Assembly: GCF_026151205.1 (NCBI RefSeq)
Contig: NC_087080.1
Location: forward strand, 7,605,096-7,669,095
DNA: 64,000 nt
Direction: 5' to 3'
Source of the DNA: Bolinopsis microptera
Lineage: Eukaryota > Ctenophora > Tentaculata > Lobata > Bolinopsidae
Shown here: positions 30,484-41,028 of the stretch, piece after piece
Layout of the letters: every line of letters starts with the position of its first letter
Numbering within the stretch: position 1 is the first letter of the stretch
Notes under the pieces: generated by a model
The model's input: the letters and a program-made list of their open reading frames with translations, nothing else
Database searches by the model: none
What the model was told of the DNA's origin: nothing
Translations under genes and position numbers: made by a program

Positions 30484-32505
30484 GGGGGGGGGGGGGGGGG
30501 GCGGACATAGGCGGACATAGGCGGACATAGGCGGACATAGACGGACATAGGCGGACATAGGCGGACATAGGCGGACATAGACGGACATAGGCGGACATAG
30601 GCGGACATTAATGGACACCTAAATTGCTAAATAAAATGTTCAATTTTTGCTGTTATAGGGGGATCATGTTTTTTGTCCGTTCGGTACCCTATATTTTCAA
30701 AACGGACAACAAAATAGAGCGGACAAAAATGGACAAAAACGGACAAATATGGAAATAACATTTAGATTCCTCCTCCTACTCTTCCTCCTCCTCCCCCTGG
30801 GTCTTCCTGATCTTCCTCAGTCCTCTTCCTCCTCCCCTCCTCAGTCCTCCTCCTACTCCTCCTCCTCGTCTTCAGTCCTCCTCATCAGTCCTCAACAGTC
30901 CTCCTCCTCCCCAGTCCTCCTCCTCCTCCTGAGTCCTCCTCCTGGGTCCTCCTCCTGGGTCCTCCTCCTCCTCTTCATCCTCCTCCTCTTCCTCCTCAGT
31001 CCTCCTCAGTCCTCCTCCTCATCCTTCTCCTCAGTCCTCCTCCTCCTGGGTCCTCCTCCTCATCCTTCTCATCAGTCCTCCTCCTCCCCAGTCCTCTCCC
31101 AGTCCCCCTCCTTCTCCTCCTCCTATTCAGTCCTCCTCCTCCTCCTCCTCAGTTCTCCTCAGTCCTCCTTCTCATTTCTCCTAAGTCCTCCTGGGTCCTC
31201 CTCCTCTTCCTTCTGAGTCCTCCTCCTCCTCCCTCTCAGTCATCCTCCTCAGTCATCCTCCTCAGCCATCCTCCCCAGCCATCCTCCTCAGCCATCCTCC
31301 TCAGTACTCCTCAGTCCTCCTCCTTCTCAGTCATCGTCAGTCCTCCTCCTCAGTCCTCCCCAGTCCTCCTCAGTCCTCCTCTTCCTCCTGGGTCCTCCTC
31401 CTCCTCCTCCTCCTCCTCCTGGGTCCTCCTGGGTCTTCCTGATCCTCCCCAGTCCTCTTCCTCCTCCCCTCCTCATTCCTCCTCCTACTCCTCCTCGTCC
31501 TCAGTCCTCCTCATCAGTCCTCAACAGTTCTCCTCCTCCCCAGTCCTCCTCCTCCTCCTGGGGCCTTTTCCTGGGTCCTCCTCCTCCTGGGTCCTCCTCC
31601 TCCTGGGTCCTCCTTCTCCTCCTCAGTCCTTCTCCTCCTCCTCCTCAGTCCTCTTCCTCCTCTTCCTCCTCCTCCTCCCTCTCAGTCATCCTCCTCAGCC
31701 ATCCTCCTCAGCCATCCTCCTCAGCCATCCTCCTCAGTCCTCCTCCTTCTCAGTCCTCCTGAGTCCTCCTCCTGAGTCCTCCTCCTCCTGAGTCATCCTC
31801 CTCAGTTCTCCTCCTCCTCCTCCTAGGTCCTCCTTCTGGGTCCTCCTCCTCCTCCTCCTCCTGGGTCTTCCTGATCCTTCTCCTCCCTCTCAGTCATCCT
31901 CCTCAGCCATCCTCCTCAGCCATCCTCCTCAGCCATCCTCCTCAGTCCTCCTCCTTCTCAGTCCTCCTGAGTCCTCCTCCTGAGTCCTCCTCCTCCTGAG
32001 TCATCCTCCTCAGTTCTCCTCCTCCTCCTCCTAGGTCCTCCTTCTGGGTCCTCCTCCTCCTCCTCCTCCTGGGTCTTCCTGATCCTTCTCCTCCTCCTGG
32101 GTCTTCCTGATCCTTCTCCTCCCTCTCAGTCATCCTCCTCAGTCATCCTCCTCAGTCATCCTCCTCAGCCATCCTCCTCAGCCATCCTTCTCAGCCATCC
32201 TTCTCAGCCATCCTCCTCAGTACTCTTCAGTACTCTTCAGTACTCTTCAGTCCGCTAATGTCCACCAATGTCCGCTAATGTCCACCAATGTCCATCCAAG
32301 TCCGCCAATGTCCGTCCGGGTCCGCCAATGTCCGTCCGAGTCCGCCAATGTCCTTCCGAGTCCGCCAATGTCCGTCCGAGTCCGCCAATGTCCGTCCGAG
32401 TCCGCCAATGTCCGTCCGTGTCCGCCAATGTCCCAAAAAACACATCCGTTGTCTCATAGAATCCAAAAAGGACAGGACATAGACGGACATGACACCCCCC
32501 CCCCC
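30484..32505. mobile_element. 2,022-bp simple-repeat insertion with G18/C11 ends and TATAAT duplication
   Basis: The insertion starts with G18 (30484-30501) and ends with C11 (32495-32505). TATAAT lies immediately outside both ends (30478-30483 and 32506-32511), while D1 and D3 have a single uninterrupted TATAATGATGAATGCC, so the boundaries are exact. Inside, GCGGACATAG decamers (30502-30610) come first, then ~1.45 kb of TCC/CTCAG-rich polypyrimidine (30760-32230), then TCCGCCAATGTCCGTCCGAG units (32254-32430), which are inverted relatives of the GCGGACAT decamers. No protein is encoded. Either a non-autonomous element or repair-mediated insertion would fit. Confidence 0.85.
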
Positions 32506-32867
32506 TATAATGATGAATGCCAGCGTCTGCAATTTTATGTTTTATCGTCCGAAAGACAATTTACAATCACAGAATGTGAATCTTAACAACTTCCTATCAG
32601 GATTGATGGAGGACTTGTCCCAAAGTGAGGACATCATAAAAGAAACATCAATAGTGGTAACACTAGTATTTAAAGTGCTTAAAGACCTCCAGAAAAAAAG
32701 AAAGGTTTGCGTTAACTCAAACTTTGGCGATCTAGCGTTTACAACGCCCATTATAAGGCATCCTCCTCCTGTGTGCCATCCAGCAGAGCTTTTGTCGAGA
32801 CCTTTTTCCATTATAAGCTTAATTTATTAAAAAATCTTTTTAATAAAAATAATTTCTTATTCCACAG

Positions 32868-32981
32868 AAAGGGAGAAGCGGGTCCTCTTCGGACGAAAGA
32901 GGGCTGAGCAGCTGGGATTTTGAGTTCCTCAAAGCCCTTGATTTACTGGTGGATGAGGAAGTTTTAGCAAGAATAGACTAG
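32868..32981 (+). pseudogene. KGRSG exon, cassette D2 copy (ends in TAG)
   Basis: This copy reads KGRSGSSSDERGLSSWDFEF then LKALDLLVDEEVLARID and TAG directly before GTACAA, where D3 has GAG|GTACAA. The TAG either makes this a terminal exon or marks an inactive copy. Confidence 0.5.
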
Positions 32982-33218
32982 GTACAATTGTGAATCTAGA
33001 TTTATTCCGCGCAATGAAGTGATGCATAGTATATAATACCGTTAGAGATTCAAAAAAATCCTTTTGAGAACAAAAGAGCTAACTAGATCGTAATTGATGG
33101 ATCGTTTCTCAAATAAAATATTACTAATTACATTACATTTAAAAAATTCATTTTTTGTCAAGACGAAATCTAGGGGGCTAATTATAAATTTTAACTACTT
33201 AATTGTTGTCTATTTCAG

Positions 33219-33261
33219 GGCTAAAGCGCACACAAGGAAGGTCCAAAAAGCGATAGCATGA
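33219..33261 (+). pseudogene. Conserved terminal exon, cassette copy 3, truncated
   Basis: The third copy reads AKAHTRKVQKAIA and then TGA (33259-33261) where the other copies have GGA. The acceptor TATTTCAG is intact. No upstream partner exon was recognised between 33080 and 33219. Confidence 0.6.
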
Positions 33262-33818
33262 CAATTAACGACTATTCCACAATGGATAGGTATGTTGGCA
33301 CACTGTATTGTACAATTAGAAGGTTGAATTTAAAGCGTGAATTAATGTTCAAGGGCAATAACCGCTTGCACAACCAATCCCTGACCTGTGCTTCAGCAGC
33401 TTCACTGTGTTTGAGAGATATTATCATCCTCTTTAAAGTTTAAATATGTTATATAATGATGAATGCCAGCGTCTTCAATTTTATGTTTTATCGTCCGAAA
33501 GACAATTTACAATCACAGAATGTGAATCTTAAACAACTTCCTATTAGGATTGATGGAGGACTTGTCCCAAAATAATGACATTATAAAAGAAACGGAAGTA
33601 GTGGTAACACTAGTCTTTAAATTTCCAAAGACCTCCAAAAAAGAAGAAAGGTTTGCGTTAACTCAAACTTTGGCGATCTAGCGTTTACAACGCCCATTAT
33701 AAGGCATCCCCCTCCTGTGTGCCAACCAGCAGAGCTTTTGTCGAGACCTTTTTCCATTATAAGCTTAATTTATTAAAAAATCACTAAGCTGCACTCAATT
33801 GATTTTCTTATTCCACAG

Positions 33819-33932
33819 AAAGGGAGAAGCGGGTCCTCTTCGGACGAAAGAGGGCTGAGCAGCTGGGATTTTGAGTTCCTCAAAGCCCTTAATTTACTGG
33901 TGGACGAGGAAGTTTTAGCAAGAATAGACGAG
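33819..33932 (+). CDS. KGRSG exon, cassette D3 copy
   Basis: TTCCACAG|AAAGGG opens an exon that reads KGRSGSSSDERGLSSWDFEF then LKALNLLVDEEVLARIDE and ends at GTACAA in phase 0. Read-through past the donor stops after VQL. The exon is intact; downstream exons were not recognised. Confidence 0.45.
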
Positions 33933-34020
33933 GTACAATTGTGAATCTAGATTTATTCCGCGCAATGAAGTGATGCATAGTATTATATATAATACCATTA
34001 GAGATTCAAAAAAAATCCTT

Positions 34021-34065
34021 TTGAGAACAAAAGAGCTAACTTTTGTTCTCAAAAAGTTAGCTCTT
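34021..34065. repeat. Interleaved inverted repeats (A-B-A'-B')
   Basis: TTGAGAACAAAAG (34021-34033) pairs with CTTTTGTTCTCAA (34040-34052), and AAGAGCTAACTTTT (34031-34044) pairs with AAAAGTTAGCTCTT (34052-34065). The two hairpins overlap and cannot both form as simple stems. In D2 the first half is present without the second, so the second half is a local inverted duplication. Confidence 0.8.
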
Positions 34066-36054
34066 ATGAGAGGTCATCTGATAAGAACGTTATACAAATC
34101 CATAACTCAGTTGCAAGAGATGGGAGTTCTAGTTTGAGGACAGAGGAGGGCGCGTTTTATTTGATCGGAACCATGTTGTTAACTGGTTAATGTTTACTCT
34201 GAAATTATTTATGCATAAAATAATATACAATAATTATATACCTAAATCTGCTATTAATATAAAACCATAATAACTCCAAGAATATACACTGCACGAAATT
34301 ATGGACCTGGAAGGAAGATTAAATATAAAACTGTTGGTTACTCACTATTTGCACTCTACTGAGATAGGTTTTATGCATTTTAAAGGTTTTAAAAAGTGAT
34401 CCAGGTCACCCTGAGAAAACTTTTCTAGCCTTTTTTCGTCACAGAGCTGCATTAGCTTTGAGGAGTCGCCTAGAAAAACCCATACACAGTGGAAAAAAGT
34501 TGAAATTTGCACAATGAATATTGTGTGACCAGAAATATCCTATGACCAGAAAATTGGAGCCAGAAATCATTTTCACATCTCCTGGCATTCAATTTAATGA
34601 AATTTGAATTTTTCAAAAAAATTCAGATTTTTGACTTCAATAAGCTACTAAAATTTTTCTGTTCCATATTTTTGCATAAAATTTGTTGATCCTGACCCTC
34701 AAAACATTTGTCTACCAAATTATGGCCAAAGGGGGTTCTGAAATTTTGGCCTCTGTGCAACCGGTTTTGAAATATCGCCATGTGTGGCACTTCTATACAT
34801 ATTTCTATAGTAATCTATTAAGATTCATTTTCAGTCCAAACGGAAGACAAGTTAGAGAAAATTTCGGAAAGTAAGGAGAGAGTTATATCCTGCTGAAAAG
34901 GCAACCTCCTGCTGAAAAGGCAACCTCTGCTGAGTGCTGATGAAACTGTTTCCTCTACTGTTGGAGAGGCAACCTCTGTTGAAGATGCTGTTCCCTTGAA
35001 ATATTGGCTATTTTTTGTTACTTTTTTATCGTTATATTTGTCATTAGTTCCTTTAGTCGCAGTGTCGTCATTGGTGTACAGAAAATTCGAGAGAATATGA
35101 AATTAACAACGTTTGTGTTTTACTAGCTTGTCACATGACCAAAATAGTTTTTGGCCTATAACTCTCCAGGGAAGCATTTTTACCCTACCCCCGCGTCATG
35201 GAGGGTGATTCCGAATCAGCATAAAAAATACACCGATCTAGATTACTTTCATACCCTCAGCTCAGCGCCTTCTCACAAGAATTTTCAAAAAATTGGGTGA
35301 GCGATTTAGTGGCACATTTAAATAATTTGATTTTTGCATATTGCTCACTTTGCTGCTTCTGTTGGCATATTTCAGTATTGCCTGAGTGACTTCAATAAAT
35401 ACCCGTCAACACAACACTGAGCTGTCTGAGCCTCCCTCATATTGCTCTGAAACAACATTACATTCTGAACTCAGTTGGGTAAAATTATTGTTTTTTGAAA
35501 AGTTTAATTAGTGGACTTGCTAAACTTGGTTAATTGCAGGGTACAACCCCTAATGAAAACAGAGGCCGGTTGATGCTTACTCTGGGGGTCTCGGTCTGCT
35601 CGATCCTCTAAAGAAGTAGAACTGTAAACAGAAGCTAGTCTGCCTCTATGAGCCAATGTACATCCAAGGCATTTCGTGATAGTTAAAGGTGCGGTGCTTA
35701 CCACAAGCAATTCAAACTAAAGCTTAAATACTGCTCAGAGAGACTTACTACAGGCGTAGGCTGTTGCACATCAAGTCATGTAAATCAAGATCCGAAGCAT
35801 CTGTTGGTCCTGGTGTGCCCAATGATAATATGGGGTTTATAATTGTTGTGCACCAGACTTGCAGTTTTTACTTTTATTAAGTTGAATTAGTCTGCAGAGT
35901 AGTATGGGCACGTTGCATCTTTAAACCGATTACTGCACCTTATCAATATAAAGAATAAACATTTTAAACTTGGACATGAGTCTTGTAACATCCTGTATAT
36001 AATAACCATTACCCTGTTTGATCATGGGACAATTCATCCTGAATTACCCCACTT
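34066..36054. other. Intergenic, mostly unassigned
   Basis: No gene was recognised. A short duplication (CTGCTGAAAAGGCAACCTC, twice) lies at 34891-34928, and a repeat related to the flanks of the telomere-like arrays lies at 35120-35330. Confidence 0.4.
35120..35330 (-). repeat. Repeat related to the flanks of the 25.6-kb telomere-like arrays
   Basis: Read on the minus strand it contains TAAATCGCTCACCCAA, GAAAGTAATCTAGATCGGTG, GCTGATTCCGAATCACCCTC and then AAAACTATTTTGGTCATGTG. The same words in the same order flank the arrays at 25585-26130 (AAATCGCTCACCCAA, GAAAGTAACCTAATTCGGTG, GCTGATTCCGAATCACCCTC, AAAACCATTTTGGTCACGTG). Here the telomere-like core is missing. Confidence 0.75.
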
Positions 36055-36497
36055 TTTTATTAAATACTTTTCAAATTTTACAGAGTACAGCAATAGATGA
36101 ATATAAAATAGAATCGTTCAAAATATCGCCCCCATCTGTAAAATATGATGGGCACCCAAACACGGTAAACACATAGTGAACTATGTCCGCAGTAACTTGG
36201 ACCCATTACATCGAATCAATCTAAATCCAAAAATTTATGAAAAACTATTTAATAACAAACAAATCCATGGTGAATAACTGTGGATATAGAGTCAAAATTT
36301 GTATTTCAATACGTTTAATTCCAGATACATTAGATACAGGTCTGAAATGGTCATTGAGATGGGTGTGCGGGTGAAGTGTGATATGGTGTGCGGGTGAAGT
36401 GCGGGTGAAGTGTGATATGATGTTGAAAGTATAGGAAGGTAGATACAAAAATTAATAAAACAAAAATAATAATAATATGGGGAGCAAAAAGACTAGG

Positions 36498-36919
36498 CTA
36501 GACTGTTGTTTCACTATCCAATAAACATTTCCATAGATGCTTAGTGACCTCAGCTTTGAAAAGACTAGTAGACACAATCTGTCTTACCTGTAAAGGGAGT
36601 CCATTCCACAGTATATGGGTTCTGTAGAAAAATGATTTTGCCAGTGGGCTATTTGAGGTACATGTGGTGTGTGAATTCTGACTTAACTTAGGTAAAATTG
36701 ATGACACAATAGACAGACTGTCGAGGTGGCAACGTCTTAGTCGAGAAGTGCCCTGATATAAACAGAGATAGTGAGGCAGCGATACAGGAATTAAATTGTT
36801 AAGAACTTTGTGGAAAAAAATAAGATCATTCAAGTCAAACTTTTGAGACAAAGGGAGAATGTCGACAAGCTTGTACTTTTTGACATATTGCTCAGGTGGA
36901 TAACTGCGTCCCTCTTCAG
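36498..36919 (-). pseudogene. LINE ORF2, C-terminal region after RT
   Basis: The frame reads GRSYPPEQYVKKYKLVDILP then LSQKFDLNDLIFFHKVLNNL and ends LWKCLLDSETTV. DILPLxxRFDLNDLxxFHK and FFYRTHxLWNxLPLxxR are the usual C-terminal blocks of Jockey/CR1-like LINE proteins of invertebrates. The first residues join WILSEE at 41029 once the nested 4.1-kb element and one copy of its 8-bp duplication are taken out. Confidence 0.8.
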
Positions 36920-37129
36920 TAAGGTTTTTTTTTACATATTTGATAGATTTACAGATCTGGCTTGACAAAAATTTTCAGAAAAAATCATGTTCGCGGGAAG
37001 CAAAAATCCGATGAGTTTTTTAGGGGGAGGGGTAGGGGGTTGAGGGGGGTTGGGAAGGGTTGTCACATGACGAGAAATTTTTTGCAAAAATTAAACAATC
37101 TTTATTTGTTGATATTATTCACCCCTGTT

Positions 37130-39320
37130 GCCTATAGTGGTGGGTCTGCACTTGAGAAGAGTGGGTCTGGCCGCTAGAATGGTGGGTCTGCAATCTAGAA
37201 GTGGGTCTGGCAACCAGAATGGTGGGTCTACAATCTAGAAGTGGGTCTGGCAACCAGAATGATGGGTCTGTACCCTTAAAGAGTGGTCTGACAACCAGAG
37301 TGGTGGGTGTGCACTTGAGAATAGTGGGTCTGGCAGCTAGAATGGTGGGTATGCAATCTAGAAGTGGGTCTGTTAACCAGAATTGTGGGTCTACACCCTT
37401 GAAGAGTGGGTCTGACAACCAGAATGGTGGGTCTGCACTTGAGAAGAGTGGTTCTTGCGGCTGGAATGGTGGGTCTGCAATCTAGAAGTTGGTCTAGCAA
37501 CCAGAATTGTGGATCTGCATTCGAGAATAATGAGTCTTCACTCTAGAAGAGTGGGTCTGACAACCAGAATGGTGGGTCTGCACTTGAGAAGAGTGGGTCT
37601 GGCGGCTGGAATGGTGGGTCTGCAATCTAGAAGTTGGTCTAGCAACCAGAATTGTGGATCTGCATTCGAGAATAATGAGTCTTCACTCTAGAAGAGTGGG
37701 TCCGGCAACCAGAGTGGTGTGTCTGCACTTGAGAAGCGTGGGTCTGGCCGCTAAATGGTGAGTCTGCACCCTTTAAGAGTGGGTCTGACAACCAGAGTGG
37801 TGGGTCTGGACTTGAGAAGAGTGGGTCTGGCAGCTGGAATGGTGGGTCTGCATTCTAGAAGTTGGTCTGGCAACCAGAATGGTGGGTGTACGTACACCCT
37901 TGAAGAGTGGGTCTGACAACCCGAGTGGTGGGTCTGGACTTGAGAAGAGTGGGTCTGGCAGCTGGAATGGTGGGTCTGCAATCTAGAAGTTGGTCCGGCA
38001 ACCAGAATGGTGGGTGTACGTACACCCTTGAAGAGTGGGTCTGACAACCAGAGTGGTGGGTCTGCACCCTTGAAGAGTGGGTCTGACAACCAGGGTGGTG
38101 GGTCTACACTTGAGAAGAGTTGGTCTGGCAATCTGGAATAGTGGGTCTGGCAACCAGAATTGCGGGTCTGCATTCTAGAGTAGTGGATCTTCACTCTAGA
38201 AGAGTGGGCCTGGCAACCAGAATGGTAAGTCTACACTCTGTCAACCAGATTTGGGGGTCTATAAACTAGAATAAAGGAGATATGGCTACCAGAATTGTGG
38301 GTTTGGACAACCCGAATGGTGGGTCTTCACTCTAGAATAATAGGTCTGGTGGGTCTACACTTTAGAAGAGTGGGTCTGGCTACTAGATTGGTGTGTCTGC
38401 AATCTATAAGAGTGGGTCTGGCAACCAGAATAGTGGGTCTGCAATCAAGGGAATCAAGATGAGTGAGTCTGGCAATCAGAATGGTGGGTCTGCACCTTAG
38501 GGTAGTGGGTCTGGAAACAAGAATGATGGGTCAGAATTCTTGAATAGTGGGTCTTCACTCTAGCTAAGAGTGGGTCTGGCAACCAGAATAGTGGGTCTGC
38601 AATCAAGGGAATCAAGATGAGTGAGTCTGGCAATCAGAATGGTGGGTCTGCACCTTAGGGTAGTGGGTCTGGAAACAAGAATGATGGGTCAGAATTCTTG
38701 AATAGTGGGTCTTCACTCTAGCTAAGAGTGGGTCTGGCAACAAGAATGGTGGGTAAGAATTCTAGAATAGTGGGTCTTCACTCTAGAAGAGTGGGTCTGG
38801 CAACCAGAATGGTAAGTCTACACTCTGTAGCTGTCAAGTGTCAACCAGAATTGGGGGTCTAAACTAGAATATAGGATATATGGCAACCAGAATTGTGCGT
38901 CTGGAGTCTAGAGTCTAGAATAGTGGGTCCGGCAAACCGAAAGGTGGGTCTTCACTCAAGAATAGTGGGTCTGGCAATCGGAATGGTGCGTCTACACTCT
39001 AGAAGAGTGGGGCTGGCAACCAGAATGGTAGGTCTTCGCCTTAGAAGATTGAGTCTGGCAACCAGAATGGTGGGTCTGCATTTTAGAATAGTGGGTCTTG
39101 ACTCTATACCTACTAGAAGAGTGGGTCTCCTCTCTAGAAGAGTGAATCTGGCAACCAGAATGGTAATTCTTCACTCTGTCAACCAGAATTGGGGGTCTAT
39201 GAACTAGAATATAGGAGATATGACAACCAGAATTGTGGGTCTGGACTCTAGAATAGTGGGTCTGGCAACCAAAATGTTGAGTCTGCACTCTAATAGAGTG
39301 GGTCTGGCAACTAGAATGCA
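37130..39320. repeat. ~40-bp satellite inside the hAT-type element
   Basis: The unit reads approximately GTGGGTCTGGCAACCAGAAT then GGTGGGTCTGCAATCTAGAA, about 50 copies, with higher-order variants (for example the duplicated ATCAAGGGAATCAAGATGAG block at 38437 and 38602). The ORFs on both strands here are periodic artefacts. Confidence 0.92.
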
Positions 39321-39324
39321 GACA

Positions 39325-40822
39325 CGTAGCCAAGGGGAAGACCCCCGGAAAAAAAATTGAACCCCAAAAAAAATAAGCCCCCTAGTCCCCATGGTCGCCT
39401 GGTAAGTGGGATGTGTTTATGACTGTTTGATAAAACGACACGACAGGCAATCGACTTTAGCATTTCGTAAATTATTCCCAAATCCCACTATACAATATGT
39501 ACTTATTCAATTCAATGTGACAAGTACTGAGTTCCCCCCTAGCCCCCAACTTTGTATTATTGTGATGTCTGAAATTACAAATTTCTAATGCCTAATGTCG
39601 TCTGAAACACCCTATTTCTCAAATTTTTTTCGGGGGCTGCACCCCCAACTTTGTATTATCGCCGTCCTACAAATTTCTTTAATGCCTAATGTCGTCTAAA
39701 ACAAATAATTTCTAAAAATTTTCTTGGGGGCTGCGCCCCCCCCCCCCCCCCCAGTCCCCCAACTTTATATTATTGTGATGTCTGATTATTACTGCGCCCC
39801 CCCAGCCCACCAACCTTGTATTATTGTAATGTCTGATTATTGCTGTCCCACAAATGTCGTCTGGAACACCCTATTTCTCAAAAATTTTCCGAAGGCCAGG
39901 GCTGCGCCTGCCTAGCCCTCCAACTTTGTATTATTGTGATGTCTGATTATAATTACTGTCCTACAAATTTCTTTAATGCCAAATGTCGTCTAAAACACAT
40001 AATTTCTCAAAAATTTTCTGATTGGCTGCGCCCCCCCCCCCCCCCCTCCCTAGCCAACCAACTTTATATTATTGTGATGTCTGATTATTACTGCCCTACT
40101 AATTTCTTTAATGCCTAATATCGTCTGAATCACCCTATTTCTCAAAAATTTTCCGGGGGGTGCGCCCCCCTAGCCTCCCAACTTTGTATTATTGTGATGT
40201 CTGATTATTACTGTCCTACAAATTTCTTTAATGCCATATGTCGTCTAAAACACATTATTTCTCAAAAATTTTCTGGGGGGCTGCGCCCCCCCCCCCGGCC
40301 CCCCAACTTTATATTATTGTGATGTCTGATTATTACTGTCCCCAAATTTCTTTAATGCCAAATGCCGTTTTAATCACCCTATTTCTCAAAAATTTTCCTG
40401 GGGGTTCGCTCCCCTTGCCCACCAACTTTATATTATTCTGATGTATGATTATTGCTGTCCTACAAATTTCTTTAATGCCAAATGTCGTCTGAATCACCCT
40501 ATTTCTCAAAAATTTTCCGGGGGTTGCGCCCCCCAGCCCGGCCCACCAACCTTGTATTAATATTGTAATGTCTGATTATTGCTGTCCTACAAATGTCGTC
40601 TGGAACACCCTATTTCTCAAAAATGTTCCGAAGGCCAGGGCTGCGCCCCCCTAGCCCCCCAACTCTGTATTATTGTGATGTCTGATTATTACTGTCCTAC
40701 AAATTTCTTTAATGCCAAATGTCGTCTAAAACACATAATTTCTCAAAAATTTTCTGGGGGGCTGCGCCTTCCCCCCTCCCTAGCCAACCGAACGAGCTTC
40801 GCCCCGGCTACGTGTCGTGTCG
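39325..40822. mobile_element. Nested element/array of ~120-bp units with ACACGTAGCC ends
   Basis: The left end is ACACGTAGCCAAGGGGAAG and the right end CTTCGCCCCGGCTACGTGT, i.e. inverted. Between them are about ten copies of a ~115-130-bp unit containing TATTATTGTGATGTCTGATT, TTCTTTAATGCC, ATTTCTCAAAAATTTTC and a C-run. C-run length varies strongly (up to C18). It is nested in the hAT-type element. Confidence 0.75.
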
Positions 40823-41028
40823 GGCTACGTGCCCAGAATCGAAAAAACTTAATCTTTAAATGAATAACGGAACCTTCTTTATGAAGTTACGAGATGATAA
40901 TATAATTGGGAGGCAAAGTGGGTATCGGGCTTGGGGCTCATAATGCGCAAAATTTGGCCGCTGTCGAGTGGGTCTGCCTAAAATTCACAGATCTAGCTAT
41001 GGGTCTGAGACATTTGTAAAAAAAAACC

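Larger units (their letters stand above)
30074..33080 (+). repeat. Duplicated cassette D2 (split by an insertion)
   Basis: D2 is nearly identical to D1 over 30074-30483 and 32506-32934, and to D3 up to about 33080 (CCTTTTGAGAACAAAAGAGC). The 2,022-bp insertion at 30484-32505 is absent from D1 and D3. D2 also has a TAG where D3 has GAG at the end of its KGRSG exon. Confidence 0.9.
33112..34045 (+). repeat. Duplicated cassette D3
   Basis: This is the third copy of the cassette, without the 2-kb insertion. It matches D2 from ATTACTAATTACATTACATT through the KGRSG exon and ~110 bp beyond. It ends in an inverted duplication of its own last bases (see 34021-34065). Confidence 0.9.

Noticed and set aside
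30749-31216. 155-codon Ser/Leu/Pro ORF and related Glu/Arg-rich minus-strand ORFs to 32133
   Set aside because: Produced by the TCC-rich microsatellite inside the 2-kb insertion.
39724-40863. ORFs with repeated CIIVMSDYYCPTNFFNAKCR
   Set aside because: Periodic translation of the ~120-bp repeat nested in the hAT-type element.
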